Assembly: GCA_949825065.1 (NCBI GenBank)
Contig: OX463865.1
Coordinates: forward strand, 17,065,763 to 17,129,762
DNA length: 64,000 bases
Source: Odontocerum albicorne
Taxonomy: Eukaryota > Arthropoda > Insecta > Trichoptera > Odontoceridae
Reading direction: 5' to 3'
Part shown: positions 11,271 through 19,984 of the stretch, in pieces
Layout: each line of letters begins with the position of its first letter
Numbering within the stretch: the stretch's first letter is position 1
Translations under genes and position numbers: made by a program
Notes under the pieces: generated by a model
Database searches by the model: none
What the model was told of the DNA's origin: nothing
The model's input: only the letters and a program-made list of their open reading frames with translations

Positions 11271-11521
11271 CTTTAAACCTCCACAACGTTAATGCCTTAA
11301 CTATAATCAACATAACTATAAACAATACAAAAAATGATTTAATATTATATGTGATATTTGGCCTTTTTTACGAAGATGTCTGTTTATTTAACATTTTATT
11401 ATGAATATGTTTGAAGCAAACGAGAAAAAAACAATGGAAGAGAAATGGATAATATTTTTTAAAGATATTTTATATTGTTGAAAGATAATGATCCGCTTGA
11501 AATAATTTGTATAAAAAACAG

Positions 11522-11610
11522 TGTGGGCTGAAAAACATCTGATATCCTCGCGGCTGGGCTGGTCCTACTCGTATATTGGTGAGGTATTTCGGGGGAATAT
11601 TACGAGATGA
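11522..11610 (+). mobile_element. Family X fragment
   Basis: GGGCTGAAAAACATCTGAT, then CGCGGCTGGGCTGG and TATTGGTGAGGTAT match the X block also seen at 14087 (plus) and 16935 and 51530 (minus). The 3' tail is absent. 11321-11521 shows nothing recognisable. Confidence 0.65.
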
Positions 11611-11639
11611 GCACATATTGCTTCTCTTTTAATTGTATT

Positions 11640-12230
11640 TCTTACTATTTCATCATTATCATTATCGATCCACTGCTGGATGAAGGTTCTTCCCAAGTTG
11701 ACTCCAAATAATTCGATATTTTTGCTCGCTGGTGTCATGTTATGCTGCCATGTTTCCTGATTTCATCCATCCAGCGTACCTTGTGTCATTTAATGGGCCT
11801 CTAAATGCATTTTGGGTAATATTGAATCATTTTGGATGTCCATCGGGAGTCTGACATTCTGGCGACGTGTCCTGCCCATTGCCACTCTCTTGCACACACT
11901 TATTACGTCTTTGTTTTGTTGCGAATCCAAGTGTTTATTTATGGTATACTTTAGTTTATCCCAACATGCATCTCTTCATGTTCCTTTGTGTGGTCTGGAG
12001 CTTCTGTGGGTTCATTGTTGTGAGCGTCAATGTCTCACAGCCATACATAAGTGCTGGGAGAATACACTGGTTGTAGACCTTTCGCTTCAAAAATATTGGG
12101 AGATCACTTTTGAAGATGTTGTTCAAACGTCCAAATAAGCTCCATGCTTGTTTTGTCCTTCGTGCTATTTCCTCTGATATGACACCTACAAAAGAAATAA
12201 GTTGGCCCAAATACACATACCATATTACTG
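11640..12230 (-). mobile_element. RTE-like LINE, reverse-transcriptase C-terminal region
   Basis: The minus strand translates as YLGQLISFVGVISEEIARR, then AWSLFGRLNNIFKSDLP, KRKVYNQCILPALMYGCET and LQTTQRNMKRCMLG. This is the palm/thumb transition typical of RTE-type endonuclease-reverse transcriptases. The frame is open from 12216 to 11956. Further 3' (to about 11640) the remaining 'AGHVARMSDSRW'-like segment is frame-shifted. The endonuclease and the YADD catalytic motif are missing: a 5'-truncated dead copy. Confidence 0.8.
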
Positions 12231-12289
12231 GACAAGTTCCAGCTATTTACCATATATTGAGATACAGTATGCAATTTCGTAATGTATTT

Positions 12290-12345
12290 ATATATTAGGT
12301 GTATGTTACATACTATGTGGCTATCAATAAACCCTTTTTTATGTA
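12290..12345 (+). mobile_element. Family X 3' tail
   Basis: TGTTACATACTATGTGGCTA followed by TCAATAAACCC and a TTTATG-rich tail matches X tails at 15776, 35575 and 51400. It includes the AATAAA-like signal at the end of the family. Confidence 0.6.
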
Positions 12346-12371
12346 TTTGTTTATTTATTCATTTATTCATT

Positions 12372-12750
12372 TGTGGAGTCCATATGCTCGGTCAATGACC
12401 GGCGATGCGACCTTTGTATATCTTGACAATTCAAAACAAACAAGTACAAGGTCCACACGCCGGTCATTCAACTAATTGTCATACGCGGAGCGCATTCCAT
12501 GCTAGAGCGAGAAGGCAGCACATCTGTCGCGCCAAATCCCAAAATAAATTGTCACCTACACGACGCACGCAGCGTATTGTGAATGCAGAAACGAGACGGC
12601 GGGATATCTTGCTCGCATTCCCGCACACATTCAAGAATAGTATAAATACCTACGTCTACCAATAAAACGTATTTTTCCGCATTGCGATCTAAAACGAGTT
12701 TTATTTATCAACAAATCATCATCATCTCTCCCTTAAGGACATAACTCCTA
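12372..12750 (+). mobile_element. Solo-LTR-like element, copy 1
   Basis: About 380 bp that aligns over its length with the reverse complement of 45780-46191. Shared blocks include CGGTCATTCAACT, GCGCATTCCATG, CGCATTCCCGCACACATTCA, TATAAATACC (TATA-like, 12641-12650), CAATAAAACG (poly-A-signal-like, about 12659) and TTTATTTATCAACAA. TATA then AATAAA inside about 0.4 kb, beginning TGTGG, is the layout of an LTR. No internal gag-pol sequence lies on either side, so it reads as a solo LTR. The end sequence (…CTCCTA) is not the usual CA. Confidence 0.65.
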
Positions 12751-12935
12751 AAAATGTATTATTTATTAATTTTTTTTTTATTTTTTTTTATTTATATATT
12801 TATTTATTGTTTTATTTGTTTATTTATTTTTTTATGTATTTATTTATTTCTTTATGTATTTATTAATTTATTTATTTCTTTATTTATTTATTTCTTTCTT
12901 TATTTATTTATTTATCTATTTAGATGATGATAAAC
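12751..12935. repeat. TTTA-rich simple sequence
   Basis: Degenerate (TTTA)n / poly(T) over 185 bp, directly after the LTR-like copy. Confidence 0.85.
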
Positions 12936-12968
12936 AATCTTACATAATCCATTTATTTTATGAATTGT

Positions 12969-13528
12969 AAATGGTCTTTTAAATTAAGCGTTTATTTTTA
13001 TTCTTGGATAAAACACAGATGGCATCACAAACTTACCTGGGTCTTGTGACATTTGAGAAGTGTAATGTATGATATGCATAAAAAATGGAGGCGTATACAT
13101 ACAACAACGCGTTCAAATTGTTGAATTATTTTATGTATTGTAATCTCTGGAAACGGTGATGTTAATTGGCCACCATGATCATGTGATCTGACACCGTTGA
13201 ACTATTTTCTCTGGGGTTACGTGAAAAGTTAGGTCTATATAAGAATGACCCCCGATCAATTCTTGAGCTGAAGGACGAAATTATTCGCGTTATTGGTGAG
13301 TTAGAACCGCAATTATGCCAAAATGTCATCGAAAATGTTGACAAAAAAGAGTGGGCATCTTCTGTGGAGCTGCAAGAGGTGGACATTTGGCGAATATTGT
13401 TTTTTGTGTTTAAATTTCATGCATTATGCTTCAAGGAGCAATAAAAAGTTTTTTTTAAATTAAAGCCGTTTCATTCAAGAATTGAAAAAAATGCAATTAA
13501 AAAACCCGCTCAATTTGAAAGACCCTTT
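12969..13528 (+). mobile_element. Deleted IS630/Tc1-mariner-like DDE element, copy 1
   Basis: About 560 bp bounded by inverted ends: AATGGTCTTTTAAATTAAGCG on the left and CGCTCAATTTGAAAGACCC on the right. From about 13145 to 13385 the plus strand holds the 3' part of a transposase: NWPP-SCDLTPLNYFLWGYVK, containing the last catalytic-acid region of a DDE enzyme, then (other frame) ILELKDEIIRVIGELEPQL. Two in-frame stops fall at probable Arg and Lys codons. The whole 5' half of the gene is missing. The copy at 52409 shares the same structure. Confidence 0.8.
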
Positions 13529-14086
13529 ATTTATATAATCAAACAAACACAAAATACCATTGTGGTACTAAACATTCAGTACATAAAAAATCTAATGTGT
13601 TTCAAGTAAGGTTTCTTTATGCAACATTACAAGAAAAAGCAGGCTTTTTACATATTTACTCAGAATTTAAGTTTAGGCGATGAATACAAGTTATCCTAAG
13701 TTGATTTAGTTTCATTGCGGGCAGAAAGTTGACGGGAATTTCATTAGCGCTTTAATTAGTTCTGTAACACCATCCCCACTATTCCACGGCGTTACGCGAT
13801 TACTCAATTACTCGTTTGGCACTAATTCACTCTAATTCTAAGTCAAATTTTAAAGTGGAACTTTGCAAACAAAAAGTTTGAGAAGCGCCGCATTAAGTGG
13901 GATTAGCGCGGTCGGCATTGTGTTAGAAAATTGTTACGGTAAAATGAGGGAATTCGATTAACGGAGAAATGTCTAAGCAATTTTTTTTTAATAGGCAATC
14001 TATCCACTTTAGCATGATTTGTGACACTGCATCAAAGCTTAAAAATTATAACGTGTATCAGCTTTATTTTTATCTTCTTGTTCTAC
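13529..14086. other. No gene seen
   Basis: Moderately AT-rich sequence with no repeat family shared elsewhere in the window and no credible frame. It may be unique host noncoding DNA. Confidence 0.4.
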
Positions 14087-14175
14087 GTGTTCAAGGGCTG
14101 AAAAACGTCTGGTGTCCCCGTGGCTGGGCTCGCCTTATATTGGTGGGGTGTATCTTGGCTGGGGGGATGTTATTA

Positions 14176-14400
14176 GATTTATTTATTTTATTTTATTTTA
14201 TTATTACACATGACAAGAAATATACACAATTTGAGAAAAAACAACAGGTAATTTGATTTGGACATATAATTTTAATGGATCTGGGTTTGTTGCCTTTCAT
14301 TTGTCGTATCCCCAGTAAACTAGGCTTTTGCCTGTATCTCACTGAGGATATTTAGCATGAAAAAATAAATCGATACTTCTTTCCGATTTTTGATAACACA
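14176..14400 (-). mobile_element. Family Z copy
   Basis: A TTTATTTTATTTTATTATTA end (the antisense tail), then CACATGACAAGAAATATACA, TTTGTCGTATCCCCAGTAAA and AAATCGATACTTCTTTCCG. It matches 38828-38960 and 62023-62220 and, inverted, 9396-9602. Confidence 0.75.
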
Positions 14401-14488
14401 AAAAACCCCAGATTAGCCCAGACCTTTTGATAGCTTCTGTTTTCTAATGTATTCTCTTTTTAATGTGTTCTTGAAATGTGTCTAAATA

Positions 14489-14519
14489 TTAGGTCCTTAC
14501 ATATGAAATTGGCGTTTTG
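14489..14519. repeat. Mariner terminal inverted repeat (3' side of the gene)
   Basis: 31 bp, identical in reverse complement to 15745-15775. Transposase binding site by analogy with other mariners. Confidence 0.9.
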
Positions 14520-14566
14520 TTTGGGAGGACCATATAGTTGATTTTTTTTTAATATAATATATTTAT

Positions 14567-15607
14567 TTAATCAAAGTATGTACCATTGCTATCTATGCAC
14601 TTTTGCCATCTCATAGGTAGTTCATCGATCCCTTTACTAAAAAAACCATTCGGACGGGAATCAATAAAATCTTTGAAGTCGGTTTGGACTGCCCCATCGG
14701 AGTTGAATTTTTTCCCTTGCAAGAAGTTATCCAAATTTCGAAAAAAATAGTAATCTGTTGGGGCAAGGTCCGGAGAGTACGGTGGATGTCTTAGACATTC
14801 CAATTGAAGCTCTTCTAATTTGGTAGCCGTCTGTTGTGCAGTGTGTGGTCTAGCGTTATCATGAAGCAGCAGTGGCCTAGAGCGATTAACCAGCCTCGGT
14901 TGTTTAGCAGCTAGCTTTTCCATCATGGTTTGCAGTTGCTGATAATAGACATCTGCCGTAATCGTCTGGCCAGATTTAAGAAAGCTGTAGTGAACGACAC
15001 CAGCACTAGTCCACCAAACGCTCACAAGTAACTTTTTTGGAGTCAATTTTCGCTTGGGGCATGGTTTGGCTGGTTCGGCAGGGTTCAGCCATTGCGATGA
15101 GCGCTTCCGATTATCATACAGGATCCACTTTTCATCACAGGTAATGATTCGATTCAAAATCCCTTCATTATTGTGCCGGTTGAGTAAAGCAACGCAGCAG
15201 TCAACGCGCGTTTGTTGATTTGCTTCACTCAATTCATGAGGTACCCACCTTTCAAGCTTTTTCACCTTCCCAATTTGCTTCAAGTGGATTAAAACAGTTT
15301 TATCACTAACACCGCAGCCTGCAGCTAACTCGGACGTGGTTTGCGATGGATCCGCTTCCACAATAGCCTTCAATTCTTCATTATCAACTTTGGTCTCCGG
15401 CCGTCCACGGGGCTTGTTCTGGAGGTCGAAATTTCCAGAACGAAAACGTTGGAACCAAAAACGCACTGTGTTTTCTTTTGCGGCACCGTCGCCATACACA
15501 TCATTAATCCTTCGAGCCGTTTCTGCAGCACTGGTGCCACGGTGGAACTCGTACTCGTAAATAACGCGATATTTCAAGTTTTCCATTTTGTAAACTGAGT
15601 GACGCAA
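14567..15607 (-). CDS. Mariner transposase, full length
   Basis: 346 residues without a stop, against about 345 for well-studied mariner transposases. It cuts and rejoins the element's own ends in the nucleus. Seen: an N-terminal helix-turn-helix region (about 10-115, with ETARRINDVYGDG, WFQRFRSGNFDL and a second HTH near SELAAGCGVSDKTVLIHLKQ), the linker WVPHEL (121-126), and catalytic acids D158 (TCDEKW), D250 (LLHDNARPH) and D285 (YSPDLAPTDYYFF). D250 and D285 are separated by 34 residues, the diagnostic D,D34D arrangement. The C-terminus WQKCIDSNGTYFD is typical. The sequence is closest by eye to the cecropia/Hsmar1-like group. The likely true start is Met8 (MENLKYR, 15586) or Met1 at 15607. 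The 5' leader to the inverted repeat is about 140-160 bp. There are no introns. Neighbouring repeats are decayed, this copy is not. Confidence 0.95.
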   Translation of the reverse strand: MRHSVYKMENLKYRVIYEYEFHRGTSAAETARRINDVYGDGAAKENTVRFWFQRFRSGNFDLQNKPRGRPETKVDNEELKAIVEADPSQTTSELAAGCGVSDKTVLIHLKQIGKVKKLERWVPHELSEANQQTRVDCCVALLNRHNNEGILNRIITCDEKWILYDNRKRSSQWLNPAEPAKPCPKRKLTPKKLLVSVWWTSAGVVHYSFLKSGQTITADVYYQQLQTMMEKLAAKQPRLVNRSRPLLLHDNARPHTAQQTATKLEELQLECLRHPPYSPDLAPTDYYFFRNLDNFLQGKKFNSDGAVQTDFKDFIDSRPNGFFSKGIDELPMRWQKCIDSNGTYFD

Positions 15608-15744
15608 AGAAAAAAAACAATTGAGGAAAAAACAAATGAATTATAATTTTCGAAACACAAATACTTGAGTAAATAGCTGTATAAATTTGAATTTGAAATT
15701 CATAACCAAAGAGAAGATATTTGAGATCAAAGTTGCCAGTACGG

Positions 15745-15775
15745 CAAAACGCCAATTTCATATGTAAGGACCTAA
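15745..15775. repeat. Mariner terminal inverted repeat (5' side of the gene)
   Basis: 31 bp, identical in reverse complement to 14489-14519, followed by the TA duplication at 15776-15777. Confidence 0.9.
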
Positions 15776-15837
15776 TATTATGTACATACTATGTTGCTAT
15801 CAATAAACCTGTATTTATTTATTTATTTATTCAATGT

Positions 15838-16765
15838 ACTAAATACACATATACATACAGACCCATCACATCATTTCCCTGTCGGGATAGACAGAGAGGA
15901 CAGAGTGTCATAATTTCCCATCTCGACACATCCTTTGCGTCTTCTAGCTTCCATACACCTTCTCACACAACGTATATAATTTCTCTAACTTGTCACGGTT
16001 ACTTCTTTCAGAATTGCATTCACTTGATCCAACCATACTTTTATTGGTCTTCTTCTCACACGCCTCTTACTCATATTACACTACATATCTGTTTTATAAA
16101 TATTTTTGCATTCATTCGTTCTACACGCTCAAGTCATCTCAGCGTGTTTTTATTTATTTAACTTTATACATCAGCCTTAAGGTCATATTCATTTGTAATC
16201 ACTTCATTCCGTATTGTTTCAAAATACCGTACACTTGATCCAATCATACTTTCCTTTGTTTCCTCTTCCACTCCTTACATTAACATTTATACAGTATTTT
16301 GTTATGTTAGTATTTTATTATTTATTCTATTTTTTTATCCTGGCGAGTTTATTGCCATGTGGAAATCTCTTCACCAGAAAGATGTTTTTTATAGGCCCTA
16401 AGCGTTAACCAGACTGGAATCCTATTTTAAAAAATCTCGGTTCCAGCGGGGATCGAACCCGCAACCTCCAAATCGGCAGACAAGTGTCTTACCACCAGGC
16501 CACGGAGGTCGTGTGTTTCATTCAACATTCTTTCTACGTGCCCAAACCACCTCAGAGCACTCTTCTTCATCTTGCTCAACACACCAATTTTAAGTTCACA
16601 CTAATCTCTTATCATTTCATTTTTTATTCTGCCATAACATAGTCACCCAATGATTCTTCTCAAGCATTTCTATAGCATTTATTCACCTTTTCTCAGTTTT
16701 ATGCCACGAATACGTTTCACATCCATACATCCAAGCTGTTACCAAAATACTATTGTAGACTATAT
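15838..16765 (-). mobile_element. LINE-Y fragment, split by a SINE-A
   Basis: Antisense of a non-LTR reverse-transcriptase tail. Around 16525-16560 the minus strand approximates a 'RWFGHVERM'-type block, and near 16690-16740 'VTAWMYGCET', part of the thumb. Toward 15840 the CCCTGTCGGGATAGACAGAG segment marks the element's 3' end. Frames are broken throughout. Related copies lie at 21665, 26870, 28995 and 32915 (minus) and at 33600, 34375 and 43030 (plus). Confidence 0.6.
16331..16512 (-). mobile_element. SINE-A copy
   Basis: In antisense: tail CCTGGCGAGTTTATTGCCAT, middle AGGCCCTAAGCGTTAACCAG, box B complement GGGATCGAACCC, box A complement TTACCACCAGGCCA and head end CGGAGGTC. It interrupts LINE-Y and so is younger than it. 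Confidence 0.85.
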
Positions 16766-16934
16766 CATCTTAGTAATGTACTAAATTAAAAATGAAATTT
16801 AAAAAAAAACAACAATAAAATATCAGAGAATTTAATTCTTTGAATGGTTAAATGACAAGCAATGGAGGATGTGAGGCTGAGGTAAAAATAAGAAATAAAC
16901 AACGTAATGCTGAAGCTGGAAAATATATGAAAGA

Positions 16935-17045
16935 GCAGAGACATCTAATGACATCCCCTCGGCCAAGATACACCCCACCAATATAAGGTGAACCCAGCCG
17001 CGGCGACACCAGATGTTTTTCAGCCCACAGCCTTGCACATGTAGA
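16935..17045 (-). mobile_element. Family X fragment
   Basis: CATCCCCTCGGCCAAGATAC, then ACACCAGATGTTTTTCAGCC, is the antisense of the X block at 14093. 16766-16934 is AT-rich without a feature. Confidence 0.65.
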
Positions 17046-17138
17046 ATAAGAAGAAGAAAAAACAGAAAATAAATAGATGGCAGAAAAAAGCGTATCATCC
17101 ATAAATACCACTCAGAATAATTCAAACAAATAAATAAA

Positions 17139-17600
17139 GGTTCCTTGACAGCAACAAAATGTGTTCATATATATAATAAATAAAGGTTCCTTGACAGCAA
17201 CAAAATGTGTTCATATATATAATAAATATAGGTTCCTTGACAGCAACAAAATGTGTTCATATATATAATAAATAAAGGTTCCTTGACAGCAACAAAATGT
17301 GTTCATATATATAATAAATAAAGGTTCATTGACAGCAACAAAATGTGTTCATATATATAATAAATATAGGTTCCTTGACAGCAACAAAATGTGTTCATAT
17401 ATATAATAAATAAAGGTTCCTTGACAGCAACAAAATGTGTTCATATATATAATAAATAAAGGTTCCTTGACAGCAACAAAATGTGTTCATATATATAGTA
17501 AATAAAGGTTCCTTGACAGCAACAAAATGTGTTCATATATATAATAAATAAAGGTTCCTTGACAGCAACAAAATGTGTTCATATATGTAATAAATTTATT
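17139..17600. repeat. 46-bp minisatellite x 10, grown from a family X tail
   Basis: GGTTCCTTGACAGCAACAAA starts at 17139, 17185, 17231, 17277, 17323, 17369, 17415, 17461, 17507 and 17553, exactly 46 bp apart, with at most a few substitutions per unit (AAATATAGG versus AAATAAAGG, one TTCATTG). The unit equals the antisense X tail (compare GGTTTATTGATGGCAACATA at 51401), and the rest of an X tail follows to about 17690 (CAAAATAAACTGCATAAAAT). Confidence 0.95.
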
Positions 17601-17690
17601 CCGAAATTACACATTTATCTCAAAATAAACTGCATAAAATACATTTAAGAGAGAAGACATTAAAAGGTTCGGGCTCATCCCACAACATCT
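17601..17690 (-). mobile_element. Family X tail continuing past the minisatellite
   Basis: CTCAAAATAAACTGCATAAA and TTAAGAGAGAAGACATTAAA correspond to 51465-51510 of the intact X copy. Confidence 0.65.
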
Positions 17691-17927
17691 AGTAGCAAAA
17701 CTCGTACGAGCTTGAATACGTCCAACATGTGTGTGGTAATATTTACACCATATACGATGTCGAACTGTGAGTTACTTGCCGACTCCAGTGATTCTTAACC
17801 CGAAGGTTCGAATTTTGAAGACAACGACAAGATTATCTCCCAGTTTTCCATTTTCTACACCGTGTCCGCATCACAAATTCGGATATGTTGAGGAGTGGCA
17901 TACTAATAAACAAACTAAAAATGTTGA

Positions 17928-17998
17928 AGGCAATCGAACCCAGAACCTGCGTGTAGAAGATAGGTGTTTTATCAACAAGGTCACGGAAGTTGTCACGT
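17928..17998 (-). mobile_element. SINE-A head relic
   Basis: CAATCGAACCCAGAACCTGC is a box B complement, and TTATCAACAAGGTCACGGAA a decayed box A complement. No tail is recognisable. The remainder of 17691-18159 shows no feature. Confidence 0.5.
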
Positions 17999-18159
17999 TT
18001 TAAAAAACAAACCACTATAAATTTAGCATTTGTGCTATATTTTGAATTTTACTATTACATGTAAATTTGTAAGAGATACGAGTACATACACGTTAATGAC
18101 GTTTATGTAAATAGTTTAAATTCCAAATAGCAAGATTACATAGGGTATTCAATAAAAAT

Positions 18160-19055
18160 GGCAGACACTTCATAACATGAAAGGGATACTTTCATGTTAT
18201 GAAACGTTATGCCCCTTTCATGTTATGAAATGTCATTTCCCTTTCATGGTATGAAACGTCATGTCCCTTTCATGTTATGAAATGTTATGTCCCTTTCATG
18301 TTATGAAATGTTATGTCCCTTACATGTTATGAAATTTCATGTCCCTTTCATGTCATGAAATGTCATGTCCCTTTCATGTGATGAATCAGTATGTCCCTTT
18401 CATGTTATGAAATGTCATGTCCCTTTCATGTAAGGGACATAACGTTTCATAACATGAAAGGGATATGACATTTCATAATATGAAAGAGGCGTGACGTTTC
18501 ATAACATAAAAGGGACATGACGTTTCATAACATGAAAGGGACATGACACTTCATAACATGAAAGGGCAGATATATCATAACCTGAAAGATGAAAACATCT
18601 CATAATCTGTCCGACAGATATCTTAGAACATGTAAAACGATAGACATCTAATTATGTGAATATGGCAGACATCTTAAACATAAAAGGGGCAGACATCTTA
18701 CAACCTCAAAAGGACAGCTATCTCCATAACCTGAAATCGACAGATATCTTAAAATATGTAAAACACTATACATCTAATAACATGAAAGGTACAGACGTCT
18801 CATAACCTGAAAGAGTCTGACATATCATTACATGAAACGGATTGACACCCCAGAATATGTAAAAGGATAGACATCTAATAAAATGAAGGTAGAAATATCT
18901 CATAACCTGAAAGAGTCTGACATCTCATTACATGAAAGGGATAGACACCCCAGAATATGTAAAAGGATAGACATCTAATAAAATGAAGGTAGAGACATCG
19001 CATATTACATAGGCAGGCATATAACAACATGAGATGGATAGACATGTCCGAATAT
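18160..19055. repeat. 24-bp minisatellite with an internal inverted block
   Basis: The unit is roughly GACATTTCATAACATGAAAGGG. At 18160-18186 and 18430-19055 it reads in this orientation. From about 18187 to 18432 roughly ten units read in reverse complement (CCCTTTCATGTTATGAAATG). Right-hand units decay to CATCTCATAACCTGAAAGAG and GGATAGACATCTAATAAAAT. The facing blocks can fold into a long hairpin around 18430. Confidence 0.9.
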
Positions 19056-19261
19056 GTTTTTTTTTTTCAATTATATTTTTATTTATTTATTTATTTTTTC
19101 AAAACAGGCTTAGCCCAATTACTTTGAAAATACAAAACATCAAAAAAGAAGAAAAATTACATAGAGGAAAAAAAATAAGTTAAAAAATTATATAAAATAA
19201 AAAATAATGCATATGCATACAAACGAGTATATACACACAAACATATTACACACATATATTC

Positions 19262-19715
19262 ACAGTCATTTAGGTATGTTGATGAGGGCTTTCTAACGCG
19301 CTCAATCTAAGAAGAAAATTTACTTTTGCTTTTGGTAATGTGATATGAAATATGTCAATATCCGAAGCAGTCCCGTTCAGAAGAGTTAAGGCCCTTCCAA
19401 CAGGCATAGCGGCTGGAAGACCCGTTCTTGCGTATGTTATTGAGAACAGTTCTTGCCGGCGCAGTCTAGTGTAATTGTTAGGAACATTTAACGCTAATCT
19501 TTGTTGTAATGCTGGACAACTCACAACTCCTCGAACGAGTTTGACGACGTATACCACGAGACGCACATCTCTTCTTACGCTCAAGGAGTTATAACCGAGC
19601 ATGCCCAGCAGAAACTGAGTAGGATAAAGCCATGGATAGACACCGAACTCTCTCATATAGAGATATCGTAGATATTTTTTTTGTACTTTCTCCACCATGA
19701 TTCTCCACTATGCAG
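19262..19715 (-). mobile_element. LINE-J, reverse-transcriptase C-terminal end (open frame)
   Basis: The minus strand keeps 142 codons open from 19698 to 19270: VQKKYLRYLYMREFGVYPWL, then LLGMLGYNSLSVRRDVRLVV, LQQRLALNVPNNYTRLRRQE and YARTGLPAAMPVGRALTLLN. This is the thumb-to-C-terminus region found in Jockey/CR1-like non-LTR retrotransposons. Catalytic palm and endonuclease are absent. A second, decayed copy lies at 30915-31345 (plus). An A-rich antisense tail lies at 19060-19260. Confidence 0.75.
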
Positions 19716-19887
19716 ATGTGAGGAAGTTCCTAACCTAATTCTCGTAGCCGCAGATACCACCTTAATATCATTAGTGTTCTTTAAATTATTTTTTTATTAT
19801 TATAATTATTTAGGCCAATGTGTTGAGTAAGATGAAGAAGAGCACTTCGAAATAGTTTGGGTGTATAGAACCAAAAATTGAAGAAAT

Positions 19888-19984
19888 GGATGGCAGACTT
19901 GGTGACGCCCTGAATCTTATCATGGAGAACCTTCCTGTGGCGCTTGGCTCCTTTCCCTTCTCCTCCTTTGCCTCTTCCAGTCAT
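19888..19984 (-). pseudogene. H4: Histone H4 5' fragment (pseudogene)
   Basis: The minus strand starts with ATG at 19984 and reads [20 protein letters not shown], then [12 protein letters not shown]. This is the H4 N-terminal tail and first helix, three residues shorter than normal in the Gly/Lys-rich part and with several substitutions in a protein that is normally almost invariant. Similarity stops near residue 32. The frame runs on to 19781 through unrelated sequence resembling LINE-Y ('CACCCAAACTATTTCGAAGT' and the following CTTCTTCATCTTACTC on the minus strand), so a retroelement piece replaces the remainder. The histone fold is missing. It could be a broken gene from a histone cluster or a retrocopy; no TATA box is obvious upstream. 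Confidence 0.8.

Larger units (their letters stand above)
10756..11320 (-). mobile_element. Penelope-like element PLE-1, 3' part
   Basis: On the minus strand this copy has, in order, a GIY-YIG endonuclease frame, the stretch holding CGAACTGGTACCGATATACAC, a hammerhead-like motif and the terminus GGAATAAACAGTGTTTGATA. Beyond the frame, at 11257-11310, the plus strand shows TTACAATGTCTTTAAACCTC, the sequence that follows the terminus in opposite-orientation copies. The insertion thus keeps a piece of an inverted second terminus. The reverse-transcriptase domain is missing. Confidence 0.8.
14489..15775 (-). mobile_element. Apparently intact mariner transposon, 1287 bp
   Basis: Both ends begin TTAGGTCCTTACATATGAAA. 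The inverted repeats match perfectly for 31 bp (14489-14519 and 15745-15775), then diverge. A TA lies outside each end (14487-14488 and 15776-15777), the expected Tc1/mariner target duplication. Length and a single uninterrupted transposase match complete mariners. It sits inside family X. Identical ends plus an open gene suggest a young, possibly mobile copy. Confidence 0.95.
14087..15835 (+). mobile_element. Family X copy interrupted by family Z and mariner
   Basis: X begins with CAAGGGCTGAAAAACGTCTGG at 14093. It is split by family Z (14176-14400), resumes with CCCAGACCTTTTGATAGC (about 14412) up to the mariner at 14489, and finishes after the mariner with TGTACATACTATGTTGCTA and TCAATAAACCTG plus an ATTT-rich tail (15777-15835). 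The uninterrupted order is seen in antisense at 51390-51620. Confidence 0.75.

Noticed and set aside
15336..15598. Plus-strand open frames of 74-85 codons
   Set aside because: They are antisense shadows of the mariner transposase gene.
18160..19055. CRISPR-like array of short direct repeats
   Set aside because: Units are contiguous without unique spacers, partly inverted, degenerate, and in a eukaryotic repeat context.
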